Positions 35,702-43,857 of a DNA stretch of 64,000 nt are shown piece after piece (position 1 is the first letter of the stretch; the number at the start of each line of letters is the position of its first letter). Origin of the DNA: Streptomyces davaonensis JCM 4913 (GTDB lineage: Bacteria; Actinomycetota; Actinomycetes; Streptomycetales; Streptomycetaceae). Where the stretch lies: assembly GCF_000349325.1 (NCBI RefSeq), contig NC_020504.1, forward strand, positions 6,358,053 to 6,422,052, in the 5' to 3' direction. The translations under genes and the position numbers were made by a program. The notes beneath the pieces were generated by a model. The model was not told where the DNA came from. It saw only the letters and a list, made by a program, of their open reading frames with translations, and searched no databases.

Positions 35702-38175
35702 TCGGCGCCCCTGAAGCCGTACGTCCCGAGGTGCACGCGGCCTCCGGCAAGCGGCTCGGTGCGTCCCATCCGCGTCAGGAGGGTCCGACGGACCTTCGGC
35801 TCGTACCACCGGCGCTCGCGGCCTGGGCGACGGCGGCGCTGCTGCTGACCGCACCGGGCGGGTGGGCGGTCGGGGTGGCGGCCGTGGCTCTGGGACCGGC
35901 AGTCGTCCTGCTGTGGGCGCGGCGGCTCGCGTGGCCGCGCGTGTCGGTGGCCGCCGTTCTGCTCTGCGTCGCGGCGGCCGCCGCCTCGGCCGGGCTGCAC
36001 GGTGCCGATCTGCGGCGCGGGCCGGTGCCCGAGCTGGCGCGGGAGTACGCCACCGTGACCGCGGAGGTCGAGCTGACCTCCGATCCCCGGCTCACCCGGC
36101 CCCGGGTCAGCGGGGACCGGACGACTCCGACGGCCGTGCTGATCGACGCCGAGGTACGGCGGGTGACGGTCGGTGGGGGACCGGCGGTGGTGACGCGGGC
36201 GCCGGTGCTGATGGTGGTGCGGGGGTCCCGGGGGTCGCCTTGGCTCGGGCTGCTGCCGTCCACCCGAGTGAGGGTGAGCGCACGGCTCGCGCCCGCGCTG
36301 ACGGGCGGGGACCGGGTCGCGGGGGTGCTGCGGGTGCGGGGCGAGGCGGCGCCGGAGGTGGTGGCACCGGCCTCGGCGGCGCAGCGGTTCGCGGGGCGAT
36401 TGCGCGCCGGGCTGCGCGAGGCGACCGACGGGCTTCCGGCGGACGCGCGGGCGCTGTTGCCGGGGCTGGTCGTCGGGGACACCTCGCGGATCACCCCGGA
36501 GCTGGACGAGGCGTTCAAGGAGACCGACCTCGCGCACACGCTCGCGGTCTCCGGGAGCAACCTCACGATCATCCTCGTGCTGCTCATCGGACCGCCGGGC
36601 ACGGCCCGGCTCGCCGAGCGCCGTGGCCTTGCGCCGCGGCTCGGCCTGTCGCTGCGGACGACCGCGCTGTGCGGCGGGGCGCTCACGCTCGCCTTCGTCG
36701 TCGTGTGCAGACCGGACCCGAGTGTGCTGCGGGCCGCGGCCTGCGGTGCCGTGGTGCTGCTTGCCCTGGCGACCGGGCGCCGCCGGTCCCTGCTGCCCGC
36801 GCTGGCGACGGCCGTGTTGCTGCTGGTGCTGTTCGATCCGTGGCTGGCCCGCAGCTACGGGTTCCTGCTCTCGGTGCTGGCCACGGGGGCGCTGTTGCTG
36901 CTGGCGCCGCGCTGGAGTGCTGCGTTGCGGCGGCGCGGGGTCGGTCCGCGGTGGGCGGAGGCGGTGGCGGCCGCCGCGGCGGCGCAGGCGGTGTGCGCGC
37001 CGGTCGTGGTGGTGTTGTCGGCGCGGGTGAGCCTGGTGGCGGTGCCGTGCAATCTGCTGGCGGAGTTCGCCGTGGCGCCGGCCACGGTTCTCGGGTTCGC
37101 GGCGCTGGCCGTGGCACCGGTGGCGATGCCGGTGGCCAAGGCGCTGGCGTGGGGCGCGAGTTGGCCCGCCGGGTGGATCGCGGACATCGCGCGGACCGGG
37201 GCGGCGCTGCCCGGTGCGGGGATCGACTGGCCGGGCAGCTGGGCCGGGGCGGGACTGCTGCTCCTCGCCACGGGCGTCGGGCTCCTGGTCGGGCGGCGGC
37301 TGTGGCGGAACCCCTGGTGGTGCGGGGTCGGGGCGGTGCTGCTGATGCTGGCCGTGGTGCAGCCGCCACCGCTGGTGCGGGTGATCGACGGTTGGCCACC
37401 GCCGGGGTGGCGGCTGGTCATGTGCGATGTGGGGCAGGGGGACGCGGTGGTGCTGGCGGCGGGTGAGGGCGCGGGGGTGGTGGTGGACGCGGGGCCCGAT
37501 CCGGAGCTGGTCGACCACTGCCTGCGCAGACTCGGCATCACCCGGATCCCCCTCATCGTCCTCACCCACTTCCACGTCGATCATGTGGCGGGTCTGCCGG
37601 GGGTGCTGCGCGGACGGGCCGTGGGGGAGATCGAGACGACCGGGTACGAGGAACCGGTGGAGCAGGCGGAGTTCGTCCGCAGGGAGGCCGCCGCGCGAGG
37701 TGTGCCGGTGACGCGGGCGGTGGCCGGGGAGCGACGGCGGACCGGGGAGCTGTCCTGGCAGGTGCTGTGGCCGCCGCCCGCTCCGGCGCCGGGACCGGAA
37801 GGTCCGAACGACGCGAGTGTCGCGTTGCTCGCGGAGGTGGCCGGGTTGCGGATCCTGCTGCTGGGGGATCTCGAACCTCCCGCTCAGCGGGCCCTGTTGA
37901 GGTCGGCGGCGGGTGGGCTGTCGGCGGGGGTGGATGTGCTGAAAGTGGCGCATCACGGGTCGGCGTACCAGGACCCCGACCTCATACGCGGGGCGGCTCC
38001 GCGGGTGGCGTTGATCTCGGCGGGCGAGGACAACAGCTATGGGCATCCGGCTCCCGGCACGGTCGCGGCGCTGCGGGCGGCAGGGGGCGGTGGTGCTGCG
38101 GACGGACGTGGACGGGGCGTTGGCGGTGGTGGGCGACGGCAAGGAACTGCGAGTGGCGGGAGACTGAGGTCATGA
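35683..38175 (+). CDS. comEC: ComEC/Rec2-family DNA-uptake membrane protein, 3' end apparently frameshifted
   Basis: 830 codons in the frame as given. An N-terminal multi-span region and DUF4131 part are followed by the Competence core (ETDLAHTLAVSGSNLTIIL near 280). The C-terminal metallo-beta-lactamase-like domain has VMCDVGQGDAVVLA near 580, LTHFHVDHVAGLPG near 626 and VLKVAHHGSAYQDPDL near 755. ComEC forms the channel for single-stranded DNA. After SYGHPAPGTVAALRAAG (codon ~800) the frame runs into Gly/Arg-rich sequence ending GRLRS. Removing one G from the G5 run at 38083-38087 gives AVVLRTDVDGALAVVGDGKELRVAGD in the other frame, a normal ComEC ending with TGA at 38165-38167, 4 nt before the next gene. 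The gene is otherwise intact. Confidence 0.88.
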   Translation: MTRTAMIGAPEAVRPEVHAASGKRLGASHPRQEGPTDLRLVPPALAAWATAALLLTAPGGWAVGVAAVALGPAVVLLWARRLAWPRVSVAAVLLCVAAAAASAGLHGADLRRGPVPELAREYATVTAEVELTSDPRLTRPRVSGDRTTPTAVLIDAEVRRVTVGGGPAVVTRAPVLMVVRGSRGSPWLGLLPSTRVRVSARLAPALTGGDRVAGVLRVRGEAAPEVVAPASAAQRFAGRLRAGLREATDGLPADARALLPGLVVGDTSRITPELDEAFKETDLAHTLAVSGSNLTIILVLLIGPPGTARLAERRGLAPRLGLSLRTTALCGGALTLAFVVVCRPDPSVLRAAACGAVVLLALATGRRRSLLPALATAVLLLVLFDPWLARSYGFLLSVLATGALLLLAPRWSAALRRRGVGPRWAEAVAAAAAAQAVCAPVVVVLSARVSLVAVPCNLLAEFAVAPATVLGFAALAVAPVAMPVAKALAWGASWPAGWIADIARTGAALPGAGIDWPGSWAGAGLLLLATGVGLLVGRRLWRNPWWCGVGAVLLMLAVVQPPPLVRVIDGWPPPGWRLVMCDVGQGDAVVLAAGEGAGVVVDAGPDPELVDHCLRRLGITRIPLIVLTHFHVDHVAGLPGVLRGRAVGEIETTGYEEPVEQAEFVRREAAARGVPVTRAVAGERRRTGELSWQVLWPPPAPAPGPEGPNDASVALLAEVAGLRILLLGDLEPPAQRALLRSAAGGLSAGVDVLKVAHHGSAYQDPDLIRGAAPRVALISAGEDNSYGHPAPGTVAALRAAGGGGAADGRGRGVGGGGRRQGTASGGRLRS

Positions 38176-38999
38176 ATTCCGCACAGGTTGATGCCTATCT
38201 GAGTCGGCTCGGTGTGAAGCATCCGGCGTGGCCCACTGTCGATGTCCTGCGCGAGCTGCATGTGCGCCACTTGCAGACCGTGCCGTTCGAGAACCTGTCG
38301 ATCCACCTCGGCGAGGAGATCGTGTTGGAGGAGAAGCGGCTGCTGGACAAGTTGGTGGGGGCGCGGAGGGGAGGGTTCTGTTACGAACTGAACGGCGCGT
38401 TCGGGGCGTTGCTGGCGGCGCTGGGGTATGAGGTCACGCTGCTGGCGGGGCGGGTGTACGACCGTGACGGGCGGCTGGGGATCCCGTACGACCATCTCGC
38501 GCTGCGGGTGCGGACGGTCGACGGGGGTGAGTGGCTGGCCGACGTCGGGTTCGGGGCGCACAGCCACTTTCCGCTGGCGCTGGAGGCGCGGGGGGAGCAG
38601 CCGGATCCCGCGGGTGTGTTCCGGATCGTGGAGGCGGGGGCGGATGCGGCGGGGGTGCGCGGTGGGTACCGGGTGCCGGAGGCGGCGGACCTGGACGTCG
38701 TGATGAACGGCAGGCCGGAGTACCGGTTGGAGACGCGGCCCCGGGTGCTGGGTGACTTCGTCACCGGGGCGTGGTGGCAGTGCACCTCGCCTGCCTCGCA
38801 CTTCACGCGGTCGCTGGTGTGTACGCGGGTGACGGAGGACGGGGGGCGGATCACTTTGAGCGGGCGGACGTTGAAGACGACCGGGGCGGACGGGGTGAAG
38901 GTGGAGCGGCACCTGGCGACGGACGAGGAGGTGCTGACGGCGTATCGGGAGCGGTTCGGGATCGAGCTGGAGCGGGTGCCGGTGGTGCGGAAGGGGTGA
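38172..38999 (+). CDS. Arylamine N-acetyltransferase
   Basis: 275 residues. The catalytic cysteine is in RRGGFCYELNGAFG near 72, and the other members of the Cys-His-Asp triad are probably in YDHLALRV and WLADVGFGAHSHFP. The N-terminal LHVRHLQTVPFENL is a family marker. These enzymes acetylate arylamines and hydrazines from acetyl-CoA, and related proteins form amide bonds in natural-product pathways; no biosynthetic cluster is visible here. ATG 38172 overlaps the uncorrected comEC frame but sits just after the corrected comEC stop. It lies at the end of the comEA-comEC strand run. Confidence 0.93.
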   Translation: MNSAQVDAYLSRLGVKHPAWPTVDVLRELHVRHLQTVPFENLSIHLGEEIVLEEKRLLDKLVGARRGGFCYELNGAFGALLAALGYEVTLLAGRVYDRDGRLGIPYDHLALRVRTVDGGEWLADVGFGAHSHFPLALEARGEQPDPAGVFRIVEAGADAAGVRGGYRVPEAADLDVVMNGRPEYRLETRPRVLGDFVTGAWWQCTSPASHFTRSLVCTRVTEDGGRITLSGRTLKTTGADGVKVERHLATDEEVLTAYRERFGIELERVPVVRKG

Positions 39000-39036
39000 G
39001 GGGCGGTGGGGGTGTGCGCGGCTGGAGAATGGGCGC

Positions 39037-39282
39037 GTGAGTGATGTGAGACATGTGCTGGTGCTGCCTGATCGTGACGCGGCGGAGGAGGTCGTGGAGG
39101 CGCTCAGGGAGCGGTTCGGGGTGGATGAGGAGCCTCGGATGGTGCGGGATGCGTTGGCCGGGGAGGACGACGCGGAGGACGCGCAGTGGTTGGTGGTGCT
39201 GCGGGACGAGGGTGCGGTGCTTGATCCTGCGGAGCTGGATGCGTTTGCGGGGGAGTGGGATGGGTGGCGGGAGGAGCCGTAG
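39037..39282 (+). CDS. 81-residue acidic protein, function unknown
   Basis: Starts at GTG 39037 (MSDVRHVLVLPDRDAAEEVVEAL). It is strongly acidic, with GEDDAEDAQWLVVLRDEGAVLDPAELDAF and a beta-alpha-beta look. A GAGAAT box lies 6 nt upstream of the start and may act as a leaderless promoter. No cysteines, signal or membrane segment. I know no family for it. It lies 37 nt after the acetyltransferase gene and 149 nt before holA. Confidence 0.65.
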   Translation: MSDVRHVLVLPDRDAAEEVVEALRERFGVDEEPRMVRDALAGEDDAEDAQWLVVLRDEGAVLDPAELDAFAGEWDGWREEP

Positions 39283-39321
39283 GCCTGCCCTGACTGTTGC
39301 CCGGCGTGGTGGCTGACGTGG

Positions 39322-39367
39322 GGTGGGTGCGCTGGGCCCGCGCTTGCGGGGTGCCGCTGCGCCCACC
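39322..39367. repeat. Imperfect GC-rich inverted repeat before holA
   Basis: GGTGGGTGCG (39322-39331) pairs with TGCGCCCACC (39358-39367), allowing two G-T pairs, around a GC-rich loop. It looks like a Streptomyces REP-type intergenic element. Confidence 0.45.
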
Positions 39368-39431
39368 AGTGCCGCGGCGCCGCTGCCAGGCGCGGCCCTC
39401 GCTGTCAGTGGCCCGTGCCATCCTTGTTCCG

Positions 39432-40421
39432 ATGGCCAAGAAGAGTGCTGCTGATGATCTGCTTGCCCCCGTGACTCTTGCCGTGGGGCAGGAGGAGTTG
39501 TTGCTTGATCGGGCTGTGCAGGAGGTGGTGCGGGCCGCCAAGGCTGCTGATGCCGATACCGACGTACGGGATCTGAGTTCCGAGCAGCTTCAGCCGGGGA
39601 CCCTTGCCGAGCTGACCAGCCCCTCGCTCTTTGCCGAGCGCAAGGTCGTTGTCGTGCGGAATGCTCAGGATCTGTCCGCCGACACCGTCAAGGACGTCAA
39701 GGCGTATCTGTCGGCGCCCGCCGAAGAGATCACCCTTGTGTTGCTTCATGCCGGTGGGGTCAAGGGCAAGGGGCTGCTCGACGCCGCGCGGAAGGCCGGG
39801 GCTCGGGAGGTCGCCTGTCCCAAGATGACCAAGCCTGCTGATCGGCTGGCGTTCGTGCGGCAGGAGTTCCGGGCCACCGGTCGGTCCGCCACGCCCGAGG
39901 CGTGTCAGACGCTGGTCGACGCCATCGGCAGCGATCTGCGGGAGCTGGCCTCCGCCGTGTCGCAGCTGGTCGCCGATGTCGAGGGGACCATCGACGAGGC
40001 AGTTGTCGGGCGGTACTACACCGGGCGGGCCGAGGCCTCCAGCTTCACCGTCGCCGATCGGGCTGTCGAGGGGCGGGCCGCGGAGGCGTTGGAGGCGCTG
40101 CGCTGGTCGCTGGCCACCGGTGTGGCGCCCGTCCTGATCACCAGCGCTCTGGCACAGGGCGTCAGAGCCATCGGCAAGCTGTCCTCCGCGCGCGGTGGGC
40201 GCCCCGCCGATCTCGCCCGTGAGCTGGGCATGCCGCCCTGGAAGATCGACCGGGTGCGTCAGCAGATGCGCGGCTGGACTCCCGACGGCGTCGCCCTGGC
40301 CCTGCGCGCCGTCGCCGAGGCCGACGCCGGAGTCAAGGGCGGCGGGGACGACCCCGAGTACGCCCTGGAGAAGGCGGTAGTCACGATCGCGAGGGCGGCC
40401 CGCTCCGGCAGAGGCCGCTGA
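39432..40421 (+). CDS. holA: DNA polymerase III subunit delta
   Basis: 329 residues from ATG 39432. The protein matches the clamp-loader delta family: N-terminal LAVGQEELLLDRAVQEVV, the delta-typical LFAERKVVVVRNAQDL near 75, PKMTKPADRLAFVRQEF and LGMPPWKIDRVRQQMRGW. Delta opens the sliding clamp in replication. The first ~450 nt use many T-ending codons (GCT, CTT, GAT, GTT), clearly different from neighbouring genes, whereas the 3' half is normal. The family is often found between comEC and rpsT, exactly as here. Confidence 0.93.
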   Translation: MAKKSAADDLLAPVTLAVGQEELLLDRAVQEVVRAAKAADADTDVRDLSSEQLQPGTLAELTSPSLFAERKVVVVRNAQDLSADTVKDVKAYLSAPAEEITLVLLHAGGVKGKGLLDAARKAGAREVACPKMTKPADRLAFVRQEFRATGRSATPEACQTLVDAIGSDLRELASAVSQLVADVEGTIDEAVVGRYYTGRAEASSFTVADRAVEGRAAEALEALRWSLATGVAPVLITSALAQGVRAIGKLSSARGGRPADLARELGMPPWKIDRVRQQMRGWTPDGVALALRAVAEADAGVKGGGDDPEYALEKAVVTIARAARSGRGR

Positions 40422-40500
40422 CAGGGGCGCGGGGCTGTATCAATGTGCGGCTCCGCCGCGTGGGCGCGACCAGCCACGACGCCGCCGCAGCCGCCCGACG
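40422..40500 (+). repeat. REP-like intergenic element, copy A
   Basis: Begins CAGGGGCGCGGGGCTGT and includes CGGCTCCGCCGCGTGGGCGCG and GACCAGCCACGACG. I recognise this as a dispersed intergenic sequence in Streptomyces. A shortened inverted copy lies at 45770-45802. Confidence 0.6.
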
Positions 40501-40619
40501 ACACAGCCCGGCACCCTGGATCGGCGCTCACCCGACTCCCCAGGCCGATCCCCAGCACGCGGAGCAGAATTGTGCCTGTCAGCCGCCCATCCGCCGGATA
40601 ACGAAAGGTGGCGGTAACC

Positions 40620-41015
40620 ATGGCTGAGCACCCCCACGCACAGCTCGTCCGCAAGGGCTACGAGGCGTTCGCGCGCGGTGACATGGAAACGTTGCGCGGA
40701 CTGATGACGTCGGACTGTACGCAGCACGTACCCGGCAACCACCCGCTCTCGGGTGACTACAAGGGGCAGGACGCGATCATCGGGATGTACGGCCGGCTCG
40801 CCGAGGAGACTCAGGGCACCATGCGGGCCGAGCTGATGTCCCTCATGGTCGACGGCCGGGGCCACGTCGTGGCCATGCACCGTTTCACCGCCGACCGCAA
40901 CGGCAAGCACCTCGACGAGAACGGCTGCATCGTCTTCCGGATCGTCGGGGACAAGGCCACCGACCTCGATGAATGCGTCGAGGACATCGACCGGGCCAAC
41001 GAGTTCTGGAGCTGA
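40620..41015 (+). CDS. SnoaL/NTF2-like fold protein
   Basis: 131 residues. ATG 40620 is preferred over GTG 40608 because GAAAGGTGG lies 8 nt upstream. The pattern LVRKGYEAFARGDMETLRGLMTSDCTQHVPG, then GQDAIIGMYGRL and VVAMHRFTADRNGK, is typical of the cone-shaped NTF2/SnoaL superfamily. Members include polyketide cyclases, isomerases and limonene-epoxide hydrolase-like enzymes. No biosynthetic neighbours are present and no catalytic pair can be assigned, so the function stays open. A hairpin follows the gene. Confidence 0.85.
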   Translation: MAEHPHAQLVRKGYEAFARGDMETLRGLMTSDCTQHVPGNHPLSGDYKGQDAIIGMYGRLAEETQGTMRAELMSLMVDGRGHVVAMHRFTADRNGKHLDENGCIVFRIVGDKATDLDECVEDIDRANEFWS

Positions 41016-41029
41016 CCGAGGCGCACATG

Positions 41030-41081
41030 CCGAAGGCCCCGGTGCCCGCCCTGGGGAAGGGCGAGGCGCCGGGGCCTTCGG
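41030..41081 (+). terminator. Hairpin after the SnoaL-like gene
   Basis: CCGAAGGCCCCGG (41030-41042) pairs perfectly with CCGGGGCCTTCGG (41069-41081), with an inner CCCT/AGGG stem. No T-tract, which is common in this genus. Confidence 0.75.
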
Positions 41082-41190
41082 TTCACGATGTCGAGCCCGT
41101 ACCCGCGTGGCGAACGCAGGCCGCGTACAGGCTCTGGGTGCCGGTCGGGAGCGGATGAGAGAGGGCCCGCTCTGGGTCCTACCGGGCGCT

Positions 41191-41210
41191 GGATCCGGCG
41201 AACCGGATCC
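41191..41210 (-). terminator. Hairpin downstream of rpsT
   Basis: GGATCCGG (41191-41198), loop CGAA, CCGGATCC (41203-41210). It lies 21 nt past the rpsT stop on the - strand and is a likely terminator for it. Confidence 0.6.
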
Positions 41211-41230
41211 GATCAGACCAGATAAGGGGT

Positions 41231-41497
41231 TCAGCCCTTGAGGGAGGCGACCTTCGAAGCAAGCGCCGACTTCTTGTTGGCGGCCTGGTTCTTGTGGATG
41301 ACGCCCTTCGAGACGGCCTTGTCGAGCTGACGCGCGGCAGCGCGCTGGTACTCGGTGGCCTTCTCGACGTCACCCGCGGCAGCGGCCTCGCGGGCCTTGC
41401 GGATCGCGGTCTTCAGGGAGGACTTGACGGCCTTGTTGCGCAGCCGAGCCTTCTCGTTGGTCTTGATCCGCTTGATCTGGGACTTGATGTTCGCCAC
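41231..41497 (-). CDS. rpsT: 30S ribosomal protein S20
   Basis: 88 residues from GTG 41497 ([21 protein letters not shown] ...), the usual start of S20; the in-frame codons upstream give an acidic extension not found in the family. Entirely helical and very basic ([22 protein letters not shown]). S20 binds 16S rRNA early in 30S assembly. It is divergent from lepA across 241 nt. Confidence 0.97.
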   Translation of the reverse strand: MANIKSQIKRIKTNEKARLRNKAVKSSLKTAIRKAREAAAAGDVEKATEYQRAAARQLDKAVSKGVIHKNQAANKKSALASKVASLKG

Positions 41498-41738
41498 TGA
41501 TTGAGCCTTTTCAGGTTCAGGCACGGGACCGCGAGGGACCCCTGCCAGGTGATTTCTTGGGGTGTGCCTCGTGCTGAGAGGGCATGAGACACAGCCACCC
41601 AGACTACCAGCGGCCCTGCGGGCGGCCCAAACCGGTCTCCGGTCGCCACCCGTGGGACCATGGAGCCTACGTATAGACCCGATCGTTCCGACCCGAGACC
41701 GCAGACGGCTGCGGACACCTCAAGAATCAGGACCCTGC

Positions 41739-43607
41739 GTGCCCGCGATCCCTAGCCATGTGCCCGAGCCGAGCCGAACCGACCCGGCTCTGATCCGCAA
41801 TTTCTGCATCATCGCGCACATCGACCACGGCAAGTCCACGCTCGCCGACCGGATGCTCCAGCTGACCGGTGTGGTCGAGCAGCGGCAGATGCGCGCTCAG
41901 TACCTCGACCGCATGGACATCGAGCGCGAGCGCGGCATCACCATCAAGTCCCAGGCCGTGCGTCTGCCCTGGGCGCCCACCACGGACCCGGGCAACACGC
42001 ACATCCTCAACATGATCGACACCCCGGGGCACGTCGACTTCACCTATGAGGTCTCCCGGTCGCTCGCCGCCTGCGAGGGCACCATCCTCCTGGTGGACGC
42101 AGCTCAGGGCATCGAGGCGCAGACCCTCGCCAACCTCTACCTGGCGATGGAGAACGACCTCACGATCATCCCCGTACTGAACAAGATCGACCTGCCGGCG
42201 GCGCAGCCCGAGAAGTTCGCCGAGGAGCTCGCCAACCTGGTGGGCTGCGAGCCGGACGACGTCCTGCGGGTCTCCGCCAAGACGGGTGTCGGTGTGGACG
42301 GACTGCTCGACAAGGTCGTACGGGAGATCCCCGCCCCGGTCGGCGTCAAGGACGCCCCCGCGCGCGCCATGATCTTCGACTCGGTCTATGACTCCTACCG
42401 CGGTGTCGTGACGTACGTCCGGGTCATCGACGGCCAGCTCAACAAGCGCGAGCGCATCAAGATGATGTCGACGGGCGCGACGCATGAGCTGCTGGAGATC
42501 GGGACGAACTCGCCCGAGATGCTCGGCGCCGACGGCCTCGGCGTCGGTGAGGTGGGCTACCTCATCACCGGCGTGAAGGACGTCCGCCAGTCCAAGGTCG
42601 GTGACACCGTCACCAGCCAGCAGAAGGGGGCGACCGAGGCGCTCGGGGGCTACAAGGACCCGAAGCCCATGGTCTTCTCCGGGCTCTATCCGCTGGACGG
42701 CTCCGACTACCCCGAGCTGCGCGAGGCCCTGGACAAGCTCCAGCTCAACGATGCCGCACTCGTATACGAGCCGGAGACCTCCGCCGCCCTCGGCTTCGGC
42801 TTCCGCGTCGGCTTCCTGGGACTGCTCCACCTCGACGTGATCCGTGAGCGCCTGGAGCGCGAGTTCGGCCTCGACCTGATCGCGACCGCGCCCAACGTGG
42901 TCTACCGGGTCGTGATGGAGGACGGCAGCGAGCACACCGTCACCAACCCGAGCGAGTTCCCCGAGGGCAAGATCAACGAGGTGTACGAGCCGGTCGTACG
43001 CGCCACGATCCTCGCGCCCACCGAGTTCATCGGCTCGATCATGGAGCTGTGCCAGACCCGGCGCGGCACCCTGCTCGGCATGGACTACCTCTCCGAGGAC
43101 CGGGTGGAGATCCGCTACACCCTCCCCCTCGCCGAGATCGTCTTCGACTTCTTCGACCAGCTGAAGTCGAAGACGCGCGGTTACGCCTCCCTGGACTACG
43201 AGCCCACCGGCGAGCAGACCTCCAGCCTGGTCAAGGTCGACATCCTGCTGCACGGCGACAAGGTGGACGCCTTCTCGGCGATCACCCACAAGGACGCCGC
43301 CTACGCCTACGGTGTGCGGCTCGTCGCCAAGCTCCGCGAGCTCATCCCGCGGCAGGCCTTCGAGGTGCCCATCCAGGCCGCCATCGGCTCCCGGGTCATC
43401 GCCCGCGAGACGATCCGCGCCATCCGCAAGGACGTCCTCGCCAAGTGCTACGGCGGTGACATCTCCCGTAAGCGGAAGCTGCTGGAGAAGCAGAAGGAGG
43501 GCAAGAAGCGGATGAAGATGGTGGGTTCCGTGGAAGTTCCCCAGGAAGCCTTCATCGCCGTGCTGAGCAGTGATGACAGCGCGGGGTCGGGCAAGGGCAA
43601 GAAGTAA
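41739..43607 (+). CDS. lepA: Elongation factor 4 (LepA)
   Basis: 622 residues from GTG 41739 ([21 protein letters not shown]); ATG codons further upstream would extend into the promoter region. G-domain motifs are [35 protein letters not shown] and [13 protein letters not shown]-like domains follow, then the LepA-specific C-terminal domain ([23 protein letters not shown]). LepA is a ribosomal GTPase proposed to back-translocate tRNA or to aid 30S biogenesis. The usual actinobacterial neighbour rpsT is divergent. Confidence 0.97.
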   Translation: MPAIPSHVPEPSRTDPALIRNFCIIAHIDHGKSTLADRMLQLTGVVEQRQMRAQYLDRMDIERERGITIKSQAVRLPWAPTTDPGNTHILNMIDTPGHVDFTYEVSRSLAACEGTILLVDAAQGIEAQTLANLYLAMENDLTIIPVLNKIDLPAAQPEKFAEELANLVGCEPDDVLRVSAKTGVGVDGLLDKVVREIPAPVGVKDAPARAMIFDSVYDSYRGVVTYVRVIDGQLNKRERIKMMSTGATHELLEIGTNSPEMLGADGLGVGEVGYLITGVKDVRQSKVGDTVTSQQKGATEALGGYKDPKPMVFSGLYPLDGSDYPELREALDKLQLNDAALVYEPETSAALGFGFRVGFLGLLHLDVIRERLEREFGLDLIATAPNVVYRVVMEDGSEHTVTNPSEFPEGKINEVYEPVVRATILAPTEFIGSIMELCQTRRGTLLGMDYLSEDRVEIRYTLPLAEIVFDFFDQLKSKTRGYASLDYEPTGEQTSSLVKVDILLHGDKVDAFSAITHKDAAYAYGVRLVAKLRELIPRQAFEVPIQAAIGSRVIARETIRAIRKDVLAKCYGGDISRKRKLLEKQKEGKKRMKMVGSVEVPQEAFIAVLSSDDSAGSGKGKK

Positions 43608-43752
43608 CCGCCGGTTACCGCCGTCCGGCCTGGCAAAACGGGCACTCAGGGGTCCGTCGTACGAAAGTGCGGCGGGCCCCTGCGCACGTGAGGGGCCGGT
43701 CTCTGTAGGAAGTGACAGGGCGCGGGCTCTTACGCCCCGGCCGGTCGACCTT

Positions 43753-43758
43753 TACTCT
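43753..43758 (+). promoter_or_regulatory. Candidate -10 box for the acyl-CoA ligase gene
   Basis: TACTCT, about 17 nt before an operator-like palindrome. The implied transcript has a ~90-nt leader. Confidence 0.45.
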
Positions 43759-43774
43759 GATCCCTGCTCGATAG

Positions 43775-43789
43775 TTACTCGCGAGTTAA
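43775..43789. promoter_or_regulatory. Operator-like palindrome before the acyl-CoA ligase gene
   Basis: TTACTCGCGAGTTAA, with the perfect 10-bp core ACTCGCGAGT (43777-43786). It lies just downstream of the presumed transcription start and 69 nt before the start codon. Its size and position fit a TetR-type repressor site; the regulator is not in the window. Confidence 0.6.
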
Positions 43790-43857
43790 ACAACGGCGCG
43801 AGTGTGAACCAGCCGCACCCTGAGCCAGCCGCAATGTCGCGGGCCCCGGAGGATGTC

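Noticed and set aside
37767..38171. Upstream in-frame extension of the arylamine acetyltransferase
   Set aside because: It lies inside the comEC metallo-beta-lactamase domain in another frame and is Gly/Arg-rich without similarity to the family.
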